Position numbers and translations under genes: made by a program. A model generated the notes under the pieces. The model was given only the letters and a program-made list of their open reading frames with translations, was not told where the DNA came from and did not search any database. A DNA stretch of 64,000 nucleotides from Paenibacillus sp. TCA20. GTDB lineage: Bacteria; Bacillota; Bacilli; Paenibacillales; Paenibacillaceae. Position 1 is the first letter of the stretch; each line of letters opens with the position of its first letter. Positions 1-8,352 of the stretch are shown piece after piece. The stretch spans positions 268,880 to 332,879 of the forward strand of contig NZ_BBIW01000006.1 in NCBI RefSeq assembly GCF_000732325.1, in the 5' to 3' direction.

Positions 1-1
1 G

Positions 2-787
2 GATGTCCAAGAAGTGCCGGATGCTGTTCCTCTAAGCAAGGTAGAGGATATTACGATTCGTAATCTATCCTTCAAATATCCCGGAAGCAAGGAACATGCC
101 CTGCATAATATCAATCTTGCCCTTCCCGCTGGCAAAACCATCGGCATTGTGGGCCGAACAGGCAGCGGCAAGAGTACTCTCGTCAAACTGCTGCTGCGTG
201 TTTATGAACCGCCTGCAAACACCGTTTTTATCAGCGGTCTTGATATCAGGCAATTAACGCTCGAGAGTCTCCGTTCCAAATTGTCTTATGTTCCGCAGGA
301 CGGATTCCTGTTCAGCACGACGATTCGGGACAATATTGCCTTCAGCGACCGCAGTGCATCCCAGACTGAAGTAGAAGCACCGGCGAAGCAGGCGATGATT
401 TTTGATAATATCATCCAGTTTCCGAAGCGATTTGATACCCCTCTCGGGGAACGCGGGGTCACCTTGTCTGGAGGACAACGTCAGCGGACCAGTCTCGCAA
501 GAGGACTGATGAAGAAGGCACCCTTGCTGATTCTTGATGATAGTATGAGTGCTGTCGATGCCGTAACCGAAACCGGAATATTAAACAGCTTGAAGAAGGA
601 ACGAAAGAACAAATCCACACTCATCATTTCTCACCGCATCAGCGCGGTCAAGCATGCCGATCTCATCGTCGTTCTGGAGGAAGGACGGATCGTGGAGCAA
701 GGCAGCCATCGGCAGCTCATGTCACTGGGCGGACAATATGCATCACTTGCCCGCATTCAGGAGGAGGGGTTAAATCATGGGATCTAA
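2..787 (+). CDS. ABC exporter half-subunit, BmrC/YheI-like (5' truncated)
   Basis: This is the ATP-binding half of a membrane exporter subunit; the reading frame is open to the left edge, so the transmembrane half lies outside the window. Visible are Walker A (GRTGSGKST), the Q-loop (VPQDGFLF), a canonical signature (LSGGQRQR) and a Walker B ending in Asp-Asp (LILDDSMSAVDA) instead of the catalytic Asp-Glu. The Asp-for-Glu change is typical of the BmrC/YheI partner of heterodimeric multidrug exporters. The gene overlaps the next one by 11 bases, so the two subunits should be made together. The exported substrate cannot be told from sequence. Confidence 0.9.
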   Translation, partial: DVQEVPDAVPLSKVEDITIRNLSFKYPGSKEHALHNINLALPAGKTIGIVGRTGSGKSTLVKLLLRVYEPPANTVFISGLDIRQLTLESLRSKLSYVPQDGFLFSTTIRDNIAFSDRSASQTEVEAPAKQAMIFDNIIQFPKRFDTPLGERGVTLSGGQRQRTSLARGLMKKAPLLILDDSMSAVDAVTETGILNSLKKERKNKSTLIISHRISAVKHADLIVVLEEGRIVEQGSHRQLMSLGGQYASLARIQEEGLNHGI

Positions 788-2573
788 ACCGAATCGGAGT
801 GCATTTCGTGAAATATTAAGCTATGGCCGGCCGCACCGGATGAAGTTTGTACTCATCTTCTTCTGTTCGCTGCTCGGTATAGCCGCTGAGCTGTCACAGC
901 CGTATCTGATTAAGATCGCGATCGATGATCATCTTGCAATCGGAAACACAGAGCTTCGTTTTCTCATCTACATCGCTGTTCTTTATTTGGTTCTATCCAT
1001 TATCAGCTTCATATTTACGTATATCCAGAACAATCTGCTCCAATTTACCGGACAGAGCATCGTCGCATCGCTGCGCAGGGATTTGTTCAAACACATCACA
1101 AGAATGTCCATGTCCTTCTTTGACCGCAGACACAGCGGAAGTCTGGTCACGAATGTTTCCAGTGATACCGAGACGATCAGCCAGTTCTTTACTCAGGTGC
1201 TGCTCAGTCTGATTCGTGACGGCATGATGCTCATTATGATTATCTTTTTTATGTTCCAGCTGGATGTTACCCTCGCCGCCTACTCTTTGGCTGTACTTCC
1301 GGTCATTGCGATCGTTGCCGTCCTGTTCCGTAATTATTTGAAGGAGACTTATCAGCAAGCGAGAACCCGGCTGTCCAGACTTGTCGCCTTTATTGCAGAG
1401 AACCTGTCGGGGATGTTCTTGATTCAGGCTTTCCATCAGGAGAAGGAGCAGCTGAAGCAGTTCAATAAACAGAATGAAAGCTACTATTCGGCCAATATTC
1501 GTCAGGTCCGCTCCAACGTTATATTTAACCGGACCTTTGATATACTGGGCAACATCGCTCTTGTATTGATGGTCTGGCTAGGGGGGCAGGCTGTGCTGGG
1601 CAAATCTCTCGAGGTCGGTGTGCTGTACGCCTTTATCAGCTATATCCGTCAATTTTTTCAGCCGATTAACCAAATTACGATGCAATGGAATACATTCCAG
1701 TCCACCACCGTTTCCATGGAAAGAATATGGAGTATTCTCAGTACTGAGCCCGAAATTCCAGATCCGAAGGATGTGGATACCGTAAAATTGAACTCGGATC
1801 AAGTGAAGGGCAAGATCACATTCGACGATGTGTCCTTTGGTTATTCAGCGGACCAGCCTATCATTCATCAACTGAATCTTACGATACGGCCTGGAGAAAT
1901 GATTGGTGTCGTAGGAACGACCGGTGCGGGCAAGAGCACGGTGATCTCTCTGCTGAACCGTTTCTATGATGTAACAGAGGGCAGCATTCTAATCGATGAT
2001 ATCGATATTCGGCGGCTGCCACAGCAGAGCCTTCACCGGATTGTCGGTCTCATTCAACAGGAGCCCTTCCTGTTCTCAGGCTCAATCATTGATAATGTAC
2101 GGATGTTCCGCGAGGAGATCAGCCGTGAAGAAGTCATCGAGGCGTGCAGCTATGTGGGTGCGGATCTGATGATCTCCAGATTGCCGGAGGGCTATGATAC
2201 GCATCTGTCAGAGCGAGGAAGCGGACTATCTGCGGGAGAGCGGCAGCTTATATCCTTTGCCAGGATTGTTGTCTTCAAGCCACGCATTCTCATATTGGAT
2301 GAAGCAACAGCAAATCTTGATTCCCATACCGAGCAGCTGGTTCAGTCTGCACTTGATTCGGTTTCCGCCGGAAGGACGACGATCGTCATTGCGCACCGGC
2401 TGTCCACCGTGATGCATGCAGACCGTATTCTGGTCATGAAGGATGGTTCCATTGTCGAGTCTGGTACGCATCCGGAGCTTATGCGGCTTGGCGGCTATTA
2501 TAGAGAACTATACGATCATGCCCTGGAATCCGGTACGGCTTCCAAGGAACATACGCATAATGATGCAGGATAG
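777..2573 (+). CDS. ABC exporter half-subunit, BmrD/YheH-like
   Basis: Full-length 598-residue half-transporter: six predicted membrane helices in residues 20-310, then an ATPase domain. Walker A (GTTGAGKST) starts near residue 379 and Walker B is canonical (LILDEATANLD, about 505). The signature near residue 484 is degenerate (LSAGERQL). With its partner's Asp-for-Glu change, this places one degenerate and one active ATP site in the heterodimer, as in BmrCD and TM287/288. It follows the upstream subunit with an 11-base overlap and ends before a hairpin. A role in drug or lipid export is inferred from the family. Confidence 0.92.
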   Translation: MGSKPNRSAFREILSYGRPHRMKFVLIFFCSLLGIAAELSQPYLIKIAIDDHLAIGNTELRFLIYIAVLYLVLSIISFIFTYIQNNLLQFTGQSIVASLRRDLFKHITRMSMSFFDRRHSGSLVTNVSSDTETISQFFTQVLLSLIRDGMMLIMIIFFMFQLDVTLAAYSLAVLPVIAIVAVLFRNYLKETYQQARTRLSRLVAFIAENLSGMFLIQAFHQEKEQLKQFNKQNESYYSANIRQVRSNVIFNRTFDILGNIALVLMVWLGGQAVLGKSLEVGVLYAFISYIRQFFQPINQITMQWNTFQSTTVSMERIWSILSTEPEIPDPKDVDTVKLNSDQVKGKITFDDVSFGYSADQPIIHQLNLTIRPGEMIGVVGTTGAGKSTVISLLNRFYDVTEGSILIDDIDIRRLPQQSLHRIVGLIQQEPFLFSGSIIDNVRMFREEISREEVIEACSYVGADLMISRLPEGYDTHLSERGSGLSAGERQLISFARIVVFKPRILILDEATANLDSHTEQLVQSALDSVSAGRTTIVIAHRLSTVMHADRILVMKDGSIVESGTHPELMRLGGYYRELYDHALESGTASKEHTHNDAG

Positions 2574-2589
2574 ACCTGCTGTCCACTAG

Positions 2590-2621
2590 AGCCGACTCGC
2601 GATTTTTCTGCCGAGTCGGCT
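2590..2621 (+). terminator. Hairpin after the exporter operon
   Basis: A perfect 10-bp stem (AGCCGACTCG / CGAGTCGGCT) lies 16 bases after the exporter stop codon. There is no T tract after it, so it may stabilise the RNA 3' end or terminate weakly. Confidence 0.6.
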
Positions 2622-2815
2622 ATTGGTTCATGACGCAAAAGCTGGACTTTGGATGCAGTTCTCCATTACGAGCCTCTTACAAAAGTCCTGTTTTATCCGA
2701 CTTTCGTTGCCAATGCAGCGTTTCTGACCTTACAATTAATGGGTATATATACCAAGTTGATGACTTCACAGCTTCTATATAAGTAAGAACCCACTATACA
2801 AACGAGGTGAACAAG

Positions 2816-3880
2816 GTGACTAGAATTGTTGTCCCTCCTGAACGAATTCAGGAAATATCACAGCAATTTGCTCAAGCTTCTACGCTCACTAGCAGTATGA
2901 TCTCTAACCTGAACGGACAGATTCTGTCTCTGCAGAGCAGATGGGCAGGCATTACGCAAGAACGTTTCTTTCAAGAATTTCAGGTCGCTCGCGGACAAAT
3001 GGAGAGCTTCACCACTTCTGTTGCATCCATTGGAACCGAGCTTCGCTCCATTGCTGTTAAATTTGCCGAAACCGATCAGACCGCAGGCAACGGAATACAT
3101 ACGGACGGTAATTCTCAAGGACAAAATCCGAAGGAAACCCTGTCTAACTTATTTGATCATGGGGAGAATGCTTGGAGTACTGCTAACGGCATTCGCGGGA
3201 ACTTGGCGCTCGCAGGTACAGGCATGTACAGCCTTTTGGCAAGCACACTTGTGCTGACCAAAACCGTTGAATTCAAGCGCAGTCCAAAGAATCCTACCCG
3301 GGCAGTTGTCCATAATGCCAAGTGGGTCAATGGCAAGGGTCCGAATACTTTTCTTAGAAACATGGCACGTCGAATGGATAAACAGTTCCGCAATCCTGGA
3401 CTTGTCATGAAGGGACTCAAAGGCTTCGATAAGCTCGCAGGGACATTGAAGATGGGTAAGCTTGGGCTCGGCTTCAGTAAAGCGAATAGTTTCTCTCAGT
3501 GGACTCGTAACGTTGTAGCTGGTGTACCCAAAGGGCAATACGGAATGAAAATATCTGCCATTCCCAAGATGATCGGGAAGAGACTGTTTCCGATTAACGT
3601 CGGACTCAATGTCTTCGATGAAGGAGTTAAAACAGTCTCAAAAATTAAAGCGGGAACCCTTACCGGTACGGATATCGCCGTATCTGCATCCAATGTCGTA
3701 ATAAAATCTGCTGCAGCCGGCGCCGGTGCAGTGCTGGGTGGAGCAGCTGGAGCCGTATTGGGACCTGCGGGTGCAGCAGTAGGCGCATATATTGGAGGTA
3801 CAATTGGTTCGGTTGCGGGGGGACATCTTGCCAAGGCTGCGGAAGAAGGAATCAAGTGGGTCAGCGGGCTGTTTAAATAA
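2816..3880 (+). CDS. WXG100-domain protein with C-terminal glycine zipper, likely type VII secretion effector
   Basis: 354-residue protein. Residues 1-90 are a helical hairpin with a W-A-G turn at 43-45, as in WXG100 substrates of type VII secretion. The start RIVVPPERI is typical of the family. The middle is basic and unrecognised. Residues about 300-337 are a run of Gly/Ala-rich GxxxG-like steps, followed by a short amphipathic end (KWVSGLFK). Such glycine zippers insert into membranes in several pore-forming toxins. I chose the GTG at 2816 because GAGGTG sits six bases upstream; the GTG at 2807 lies inside that ribosome site. It heads a cluster of small proteins with the same orientation. 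A secreted membrane-active toxin is inference; no secretion machinery lies in the window. Confidence 0.8.
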   Translation: MTRIVVPPERIQEISQQFAQASTLTSSMISNLNGQILSLQSRWAGITQERFFQEFQVARGQMESFTTSVASIGTELRSIAVKFAETDQTAGNGIHTDGNSQGQNPKETLSNLFDHGENAWSTANGIRGNLALAGTGMYSLLASTLVLTKTVEFKRSPKNPTRAVVHNAKWVNGKGPNTFLRNMARRMDKQFRNPGLVMKGLKGFDKLAGTLKMGKLGLGFSKANSFSQWTRNVVAGVPKGQYGMKISAIPKMIGKRLFPINVGLNVFDEGVKTVSKIKAGTLTGTDIAVSASNVVIKSAAAGAGAVLGGAAGAVLGPAGAAVGAYIGGTIGSVAGGHLAKAAEEGIKWVSGLFK

Positions 3881-3903
3881 CCTTTTGGAGGCAGTATACT
3901 ATC

Positions 3904-4374
3904 ATGACTTCTGTTACCTTTGAACGCAAAACTGCAATACGTAACACTCTTATCTGCTTCGTGTTTATTATTGTCGGTTTATTTCTTACCTGGGAAGTCA
4001 TTAATGGCAGGCATAGTATGATCTTTAGATTCTATTATGCTTCTGGCGCTTTCCTTGCTTTTTGGTTTATGGGCCCTCATTTTTATTGGAGCGCTGTCAG
4101 GACAGCCGGCAGCAATATTTTGTTTTCCTATAATAAAGAAGGCATTGTGTTTAACGACAATCAAACCATTTCTTGGCATCAGATCAAGAAGCTTGAGAGC
4201 ATTGAGGGGAAAATGAATAAATTCCTGCTTCCCGTACCCTCTCACTTTCTTGTTGTACTGAACGACAAGTCCGAAAAAAGGATTTATACTTACAGTCTGC
4301 TGAAAGACAAGGACACAGAGGTACTAAAAGAGCTTCGTTCCGCCTGGAATCAAAATAAACAAAAAAAATCATGA
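3904..4374 (+). CDS. Small membrane protein with PH/YcxB-like cytosolic domain, candidate immunity protein
   Basis: 156 residues. Two hydrophobic segments (about 15-33 and 41-60) are followed by a predicted beta-rich domain (about 70-150) with the pattern YNKEGIVF...ISWHQIKKLES, which resembles bacterial PH or YcxB-like domains. It starts 23 bases after the WXG100 gene stop, behind GGAGGCAG. Small membrane proteins next to membrane-active toxins are often immunity proteins, and the partial duplicate just downstream fits that. The family was not identified with certainty; it recalls small membrane proteins of the Bacillus subtilis yfj cluster, which also has a WXG protein. Confidence 0.7.
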   Translation: MTSVTFERKTAIRNTLICFVFIIVGLFLTWEVINGRHSMIFRFYYASGAFLAFWFMGPHFYWSAVRTAGSNILFSYNKEGIVFNDNQTISWHQIKKLESIEGKMNKFLLPVPSHFLVVLNDKSEKRIYTYSLLKDKDTEVLKELRSAWNQNKQKKS

Positions 4375-4430
4375 CCACTCCAAAAGTTTGAACCTATTCA
4401 AAACTGTCCTATATTTTATGGAGGCAGATC

Positions 4431-4532
4431 ATGACTAAAGTAACTTATCATCGTAAAATTGTTGTTTTGCACACTTTAATATGTCTCCTCTTTTTTCTTA
4501 TCAGAGCCTTTCTTGCAAAAATCATCTATTAA
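4431..4532 (+). pseudogene. 33-codon truncated paralogue of the preceding membrane protein
   Basis: A short open frame behind the same ribosome site (GGAGGCAG) as the 3904 gene. Its start (MTKVTYHRKI...HTLICLLF) aligns with that protein's start (MTSVTFERKT...NTLICFVF), then it stops after the first membrane segment. It is best read as the remnant of a duplicated gene, though a functional single-helix peptide cannot be excluded. Confidence 0.65.
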
Positions 4533-4566
4533 TCAGCCAAAATATCGTTAGCAAAAAGGAGATCTT

Positions 4567-5394
4567 ATGGACAAATCATTAATTACGTTATCCATCGAAG
4601 AGTTTGGTTTTGCACTGGCTTCCTTGGGCGCAGATGATGTCGCAGCCGGCCTGCTGAAACCAATGTACGGTGAACTTAAAGAAAATGAATGGGAGCTAGT
4701 GCTGAGAGCAGCATCACATAGTCTTCTATCCAAAGGCCTCATCGTACGTATGGAAGAAAATGAAATTGAATTCGTCCCCGAGCTCTTGGACATGCTTGTT
4801 CATTTTGCAAAAAGCCGGAGCATGCTCAGAGGCTACACCGATTGGGACGGCCAGGAGAAAGTTCTGACGATCCATAAAGGAACCGAATCAGGAGATCCAT
4901 ACCTCTATCATTTATCTATTGATCAGCGCATCCACCTCTTTACCTGGACGGAGCCAAGTGAATGGGAAGAAGAATTATACCGTCTATACGTGGGACAAGC
5001 ACGTACGCTACCGCCTGGTACCTCCTCCCGTTTCCAGCTGCCTGAATCACAATGGAGCCAATTGACGGAGAACCCTGCCCTTAATAATGCAGAGCGTTTA
5101 ATTAACGAATGGTCCGTCGATGCCGCGGATAAGGATCTGATTGTATCCTGGTGCACCGATTTTCAAGCATCCGGACGAAGCCTGGATAACCTCAGCATTA
5201 TGAATTATTCACAGGAAGAGCTGCCGGCTGCAGAGAGCATATTACTGCTGCTCCACACAGACAATCATTTCTGGAGCGTATATGATACCCCACAGGAATC
5301 AGAAGCCGAAACGCTCATCACCATTGAACGTACTGGTGAGAGCAGCCTGCGGACTCATCTTCAAGGCATGATCAAGCAATTTGCCAATCAGTAA
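4567..5394 (+). CDS. Unknown protein of the WXG100 cluster, possible secretion adaptor
   Basis: 275-residue soluble, acidic protein with no signal peptide or membrane helix. I recognise no catalytic motif. Residues 1-85 look helical with an aliphatic pattern (LSIEEFGFALASLGADD...LLSKGLIVRME), and the remainder is mixed alpha/beta. Position and size recall proteins encoded with WXG100 substrates, including EspG-type chaperones, but I see no specific motif to prove it. The AAAAGGAG site six bases upstream supports the start. It is probably co-transcribed with the membrane protein and its remnant. Confidence 0.6.
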   Translation: MDKSLITLSIEEFGFALASLGADDVAAGLLKPMYGELKENEWELVLRAASHSLLSKGLIVRMEENEIEFVPELLDMLVHFAKSRSMLRGYTDWDGQEKVLTIHKGTESGDPYLYHLSIDQRIHLFTWTEPSEWEEELYRLYVGQARTLPPGTSSRFQLPESQWSQLTENPALNNAERLINEWSVDAADKDLIVSWCTDFQASGRSLDNLSIMNYSQEELPAAESILLLLHTDNHFWSVYDTPQESEAETLITIERTGESSLRTHLQGMIKQFANQ

Positions 5395-5501
5395 TACCTA
5401 ATTGTATAGCTCACCTCCTTATCCTGCATGAACAGGTATAAAATTCTGGCCTGCTTGAAAAAATACTTGAGTATGCGGAGATGGGAGGAGGTGTGTTACT
5501 G

Positions 5502-5675
5502 ATGAGCAAATCTAAGAACCAAGCTACAGAAGCCGAGGTCATCTCCACGAAGCTGAACAAGCTGCCAGTCCCTGGGGAGAATGACACTGAATTTTCTGCT
5601 GAAGAAGCAGCTCATGTGTTTGAGAAGCAGCCTTCATCCCAAAATAACAATCTGGAGCAGGATCCAAATCTGTAG
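5502..5675 (+). CDS. Small acidic hypothetical protein
   Basis: 57 residues from the ATG at 5502, preceded by GGGAGGAGGTG at 5483-5493. An in-frame ATG at 5481 overlaps that ribosome site and is less likely. The protein is hydrophilic and rich in Glu, Gln, Asn and Ser, with no membrane segment, so it is probably disordered. It ends 33 bases before a strong terminator. Function unknown; it may be a separate transcript from the WXG100 cluster, since about 107 bases separate them. Confidence 0.6.
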   Translation: MSKSKNQATEAEVISTKLNKLPVPGENDTEFSAEEAAHVFEKQPSSQNNNLEQDPNL

Positions 5676-5707
5676 TTCAACAGAGCCGAACCTCTCTATA
5701 CCAAAAT

Positions 5708-5746
5708 AAAAGCTTCACGGTCACATTGTACCGTGAAGCTTTTTTC
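5708..5746. terminator. Bidirectional intrinsic terminator
   Basis: Stem AAAGCTTCACGGT / ACCGTGAAGCTTT with T tracts on both strands. It lies between the convergent small gene and the ABC permease gene and should stop transcription from both sides. Confidence 0.9.
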
Positions 5747-5749
5747 ACC

Positions 5750-6523
5750 TTACCTGCGCAGCGCATTGGAGCTGACTACCCCGTAACGGGAGAGAAGTTT
5801 TCGTCCGATCAGTCCTACGATTCGGTCCGTGAGAAATCCCATGAGCCCCAGGCATAAGAGTCCAACAAAGATCCAGTCGGTGCGGAAGAAGAGCCGTGAG
5901 TTCCAGATCAGGTAACCCACTCCCTCATTGGAAGCAATCATCTCTGCGCCAATAATCGCCATGAAGGAGGTCCCCATAGCTAACCGAATCCCTGTGAACA
6001 TATAAGGCACGGTTGCTGGAACAATAACATGAAGAACAATTTGCCACTCTGACGCCCCCATGCTTCTGGCTGAACGAATCTTATCCTCTTCCACGGACAG
6101 AACACCCGTGAGCGTATTCAGTGTGACGATAAAGAAGGTTGCGTACAGAATCAGCATAATTTTGGACGTCTCCCCGATCCCAAACCAGACAAGGAACAAT
6201 GTAATGAAGGCAATCGGCGGTATGAACCGGATAAAATTCAGAAACGGCTCGGCGAATAGCCGGATCGCATGAACCTTCCCAATTGTAATCCCTACGGGTA
6301 TAGCCAGAAGGCTGCCAAGGGTCCAGCCCAGAAGCACTCGGTATGAGCTGATTCCTATATATTGAAGCAATGTGCCATCCATGAACAGCTCATAGCCGCC
6401 TTGCAGTGTATAGAGTGGACCTGGTAGAATTTCTGGTTCATATACAAGTGACAGCAGATGCCACAGGATAATAAGTGCGAACCAGAAGGTGATATGCAGT
6501 GCTGCTTTTTTATACTTGCTCAT
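5750..6523 (-). CDS. ABC transporter permease, SsuC/TauC family
   Basis: 257 residues with about six membrane helices. The cytoplasmic EAA-type loop (GASEWQIVLHVIVPA, residues 156-170) contacts the ATPase. It belongs to the permease family for sulfonate, taurine, nitrate and related compounds. It is the last gene of a five-gene operon whose ATPase and binding protein lie just upstream. The start at 6523 has GGCGGAG seven bases before it. The substrate is unproven; the co-encoded sulfotransferase-like protein points to an organosulfur compound. Confidence 0.92.
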   Translation of the reverse strand: MSKYKKAALHITFWFALIILWHLLSLVYEPEILPGPLYTLQGGYELFMDGTLLQYIGISSYRVLLGWTLGSLLAIPVGITIGKVHAIRLFAEPFLNFIRFIPPIAFITLFLVWFGIGETSKIMLILYATFFIVTLNTLTGVLSVEEDKIRSARSMGASEWQIVLHVIVPATVPYMFTGIRLAMGTSFMAIIGAEMIASNEGVGYLIWNSRLFFRTDWIFVGLLCLGLMGFLTDRIVGLIGRKLLSRYGVVSSNALRR

Positions 6524-6550
6524 AACAATCTCCGCCTTCCGATATCCGCT

Positions 6551-7327
6551 TTATTCATCAAAATGAGATTGAATTTGGTTATAGACTTCATGAAACTCAG
6601 GTGCAGACAAATCTCTTGGATAAGCAAAAGGAACATCATATACATCTGTTATTTTGGAGGAAGGGCCTGCAGACATAATGCCGATTCGCTGCCCAAGAAG
6701 CAGTGCTTCCTGAATATCATGCGTTACAAAGATCACCGTCTTGTCTGTCTCCTGCCAGATCTTCACGAGCTCTCGCTGCATCGTTCGTCTCGTCATCGCA
6801 TCCAGCGCACCAAAGGGTTCATCCATCAGCAAAATAGCAGGGTCATTGGATAGCACTCTGGCAAGCTGAACTCTCTGCTTCATTCCGCCTGACAGCTCCC
6901 TGGGGAACTTGTGCTCATGACCGGCAAGCCCTACCATGGATATATACTGATCCGAAATTTGCTTGCGTGCTGCAGCGGGTATCCGCTTCATCCGGAGACC
7001 AAACTCCACATTCTCCCTCACCGTAAGCCAAGGGAACAGGGAAGAGTCCGCCTGCTGAAATACAACCGCACGATCCTGTCCCGGTCGCTCAACCTCTTTT
7101 TCCCCAACCTTGACCTGCCCCGACGTCTTAGACACGAATCCTGCGATCAGACTGAGCAACGTAGATTTACCGCAGCCGCTCGGACCAAGCAGAATAAAGA
7201 ATTCTCCTCCTTTGACCGTCAAATTAACGTCCTGAATGATGTAATGGAGCTCCCCTTGGGCCTGTTGAGTAAAGCTCTTATTAAGCTGCTCGATATAGAT
7301 CTCATTGGCGCTTGCTGCTGCTCTCAT
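6551..7327 (-). CDS. ABC transporter ATP-binding protein, SsuB/TauB family
   Basis: 258 residues with Walker A GPSGCGKST (48-56), signature LSGGMKQR (145-152), Walker B LLMDEP (166-171) and a switch His in FVTHDIQEA. It should power uptake together with the adjacent permease (27-base gap) and binding protein (14-base gap). AAGGAGGGG precedes the start. Family assignment is secure; the substrate within the sulfonate/taurine/nitrate group is not. Confidence 0.93.
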   Translation of the reverse strand: MRAAASANEIYIEQLNKSFTQQAQGELHYIIQDVNLTVKGGEFFILLGPSGCGKSTLLSLIAGFVSKTSGQVKVGEKEVERPGQDRAVVFQQADSSLFPWLTVRENVEFGLRMKRIPAAARKQISDQYISMVGLAGHEHKFPRELSGGMKQRVQLARVLSNDPAILLMDEPFGALDAMTRRTMQRELVKIWQETDKTVIFVTHDIQEALLLGQRIGIMSAGPSSKITDVYDVPFAYPRDLSAPEFHEVYNQIQSHFDE

Positions 7328-7341
7328 AACGTATCCCCTCC

Positions 7342-8352
7342 TTATTCCACTTCAACCCGATCCGGAAAAGCGGTGCGAATCAGATTCAGATTAATCTTCT
7401 CTTTCAGATCAAAATCTGTTTCAATCGTACCCGAACTGATCATGTATTCCTTCTGTCCGACCAGTCCTTCATAGGCCTTCTCGCTAAACCCGACATTCCA
7501 TGGATTATTGGGCAGGTCCTTCAGCGTAGCTTCTCTCGGCTGCTTGACTTCCTCATACAGAATATCAGCTGTTTCATCAGGATTAGCTTGGGCGTATTCA
7601 GAAGCTTCGTCCAGTGCTTTTAGAAATGCAACCATACCTTCTTGGTTGTTGTCCAGCACTTCATTGGTTGCAATTAAGCCCGTACCCAGCCGCACAGGCG
7701 TCTGTGACATATCTGTCAATTCATGAGCTTCCTCCAGTGCACTGAATTTCTCATTCAGCACGGCTCCGTATATCCAGGTTGCATCAATCTCTCCTTTTTG
7801 AAGAGCGACATAAGCTTCGTCAAATGCGCCTTGGCCAATGAGCTCAACCTCGGATAAAGACACTCCATTCTCAGACAGATACACATCCCATAAGTAAGGA
7901 ATGAAGGTACCTCTGGAGAAGCTCAGCTTCTTCCCCTTTAAATCCTCCGCACTCTTGATCTCATTGCGTACATAGAGCTTCCACTCCTTGGCGCCTTGAT
8001 CGGTAGCGCTGCCTGAAGAAGCGAAGATGGAGTAGTCTCCCTTGCTCACTGCATTAATAAGCGGATAATCCGCTCCAAAAGCAACATCTACCTGTTTAAT
8101 GAAGAGTGAGTTAATTCCTTCTGCTGGTGTTGCAAAAGTAACAAGCTCTGCGTCAATCCCGTGTTTATCGAAGATCCCTTTGCTCTTCGCCACTCGAAAA
8201 ATCGGATTTGTTGAAATATCTGCAATTCGGAGCTTGAGCTTGTTACTGCCTTGCCCTTCTGCAGAAGTCCCGCAGCCGCTAAGCAGGGAGACGGTAAGGA
8301 TAAGGGCAGCAAACAAGCTTACATAACGGATGATCGCTCTTAATTTACTCAT
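7342..8352 (-). CDS. ABC transporter substrate-binding lipoprotein, SsuA/NMT1-like
   Basis: 336 residues from the ATG at 8352. A basic and hydrophobic signal ends in a lipobox (LLSGC), so the mature protein is lipid-anchored outside the membrane. The body (ISTNPIFRVAKSKGIFDKHGIDAELV...) is typical of SsuA/TauA/NMT1 proteins. The first eight bases (ATGAGTAA) overlap the end of the sulfotransferase-like gene, which suggests translational coupling and supports this start over one 33 bases upstream. Confidence 0.9.
   Translation of the reverse strand: MSKLRAIIRYVSLFAALILTVSLLSGCGTSAEGQGSNKLKLRIADISTNPIFRVAKSKGIFDKHGIDAELVTFATPAEGINSLFIKQVDVAFGADYPLINAVSKGDYSIFASSGSATDQGAKEWKLYVRNEIKSAEDLKGKKLSFSRGTFIPYLWDVYLSENGVSLSEVELIGQGAFDEAYVALQKGEIDATWIYGAVLNEKFSALEEAHELTDMSQTPVRLGTGLIATNEVLDNNQEGMVAFLKALDEASEYAQANPDETADILYEEVKQPREATLKDLPNNPWNVGFSEKAYEGLVGQKEYMISSGTIETDFDLKEKINLNLIRTAFPDRVEVE

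Noticed and set aside
5395..5480. AAGGAGGTG on the minus strand suggesting a small gene
   Set aside because: The only frame after it is eight codons, and nothing conserved-looking follows.
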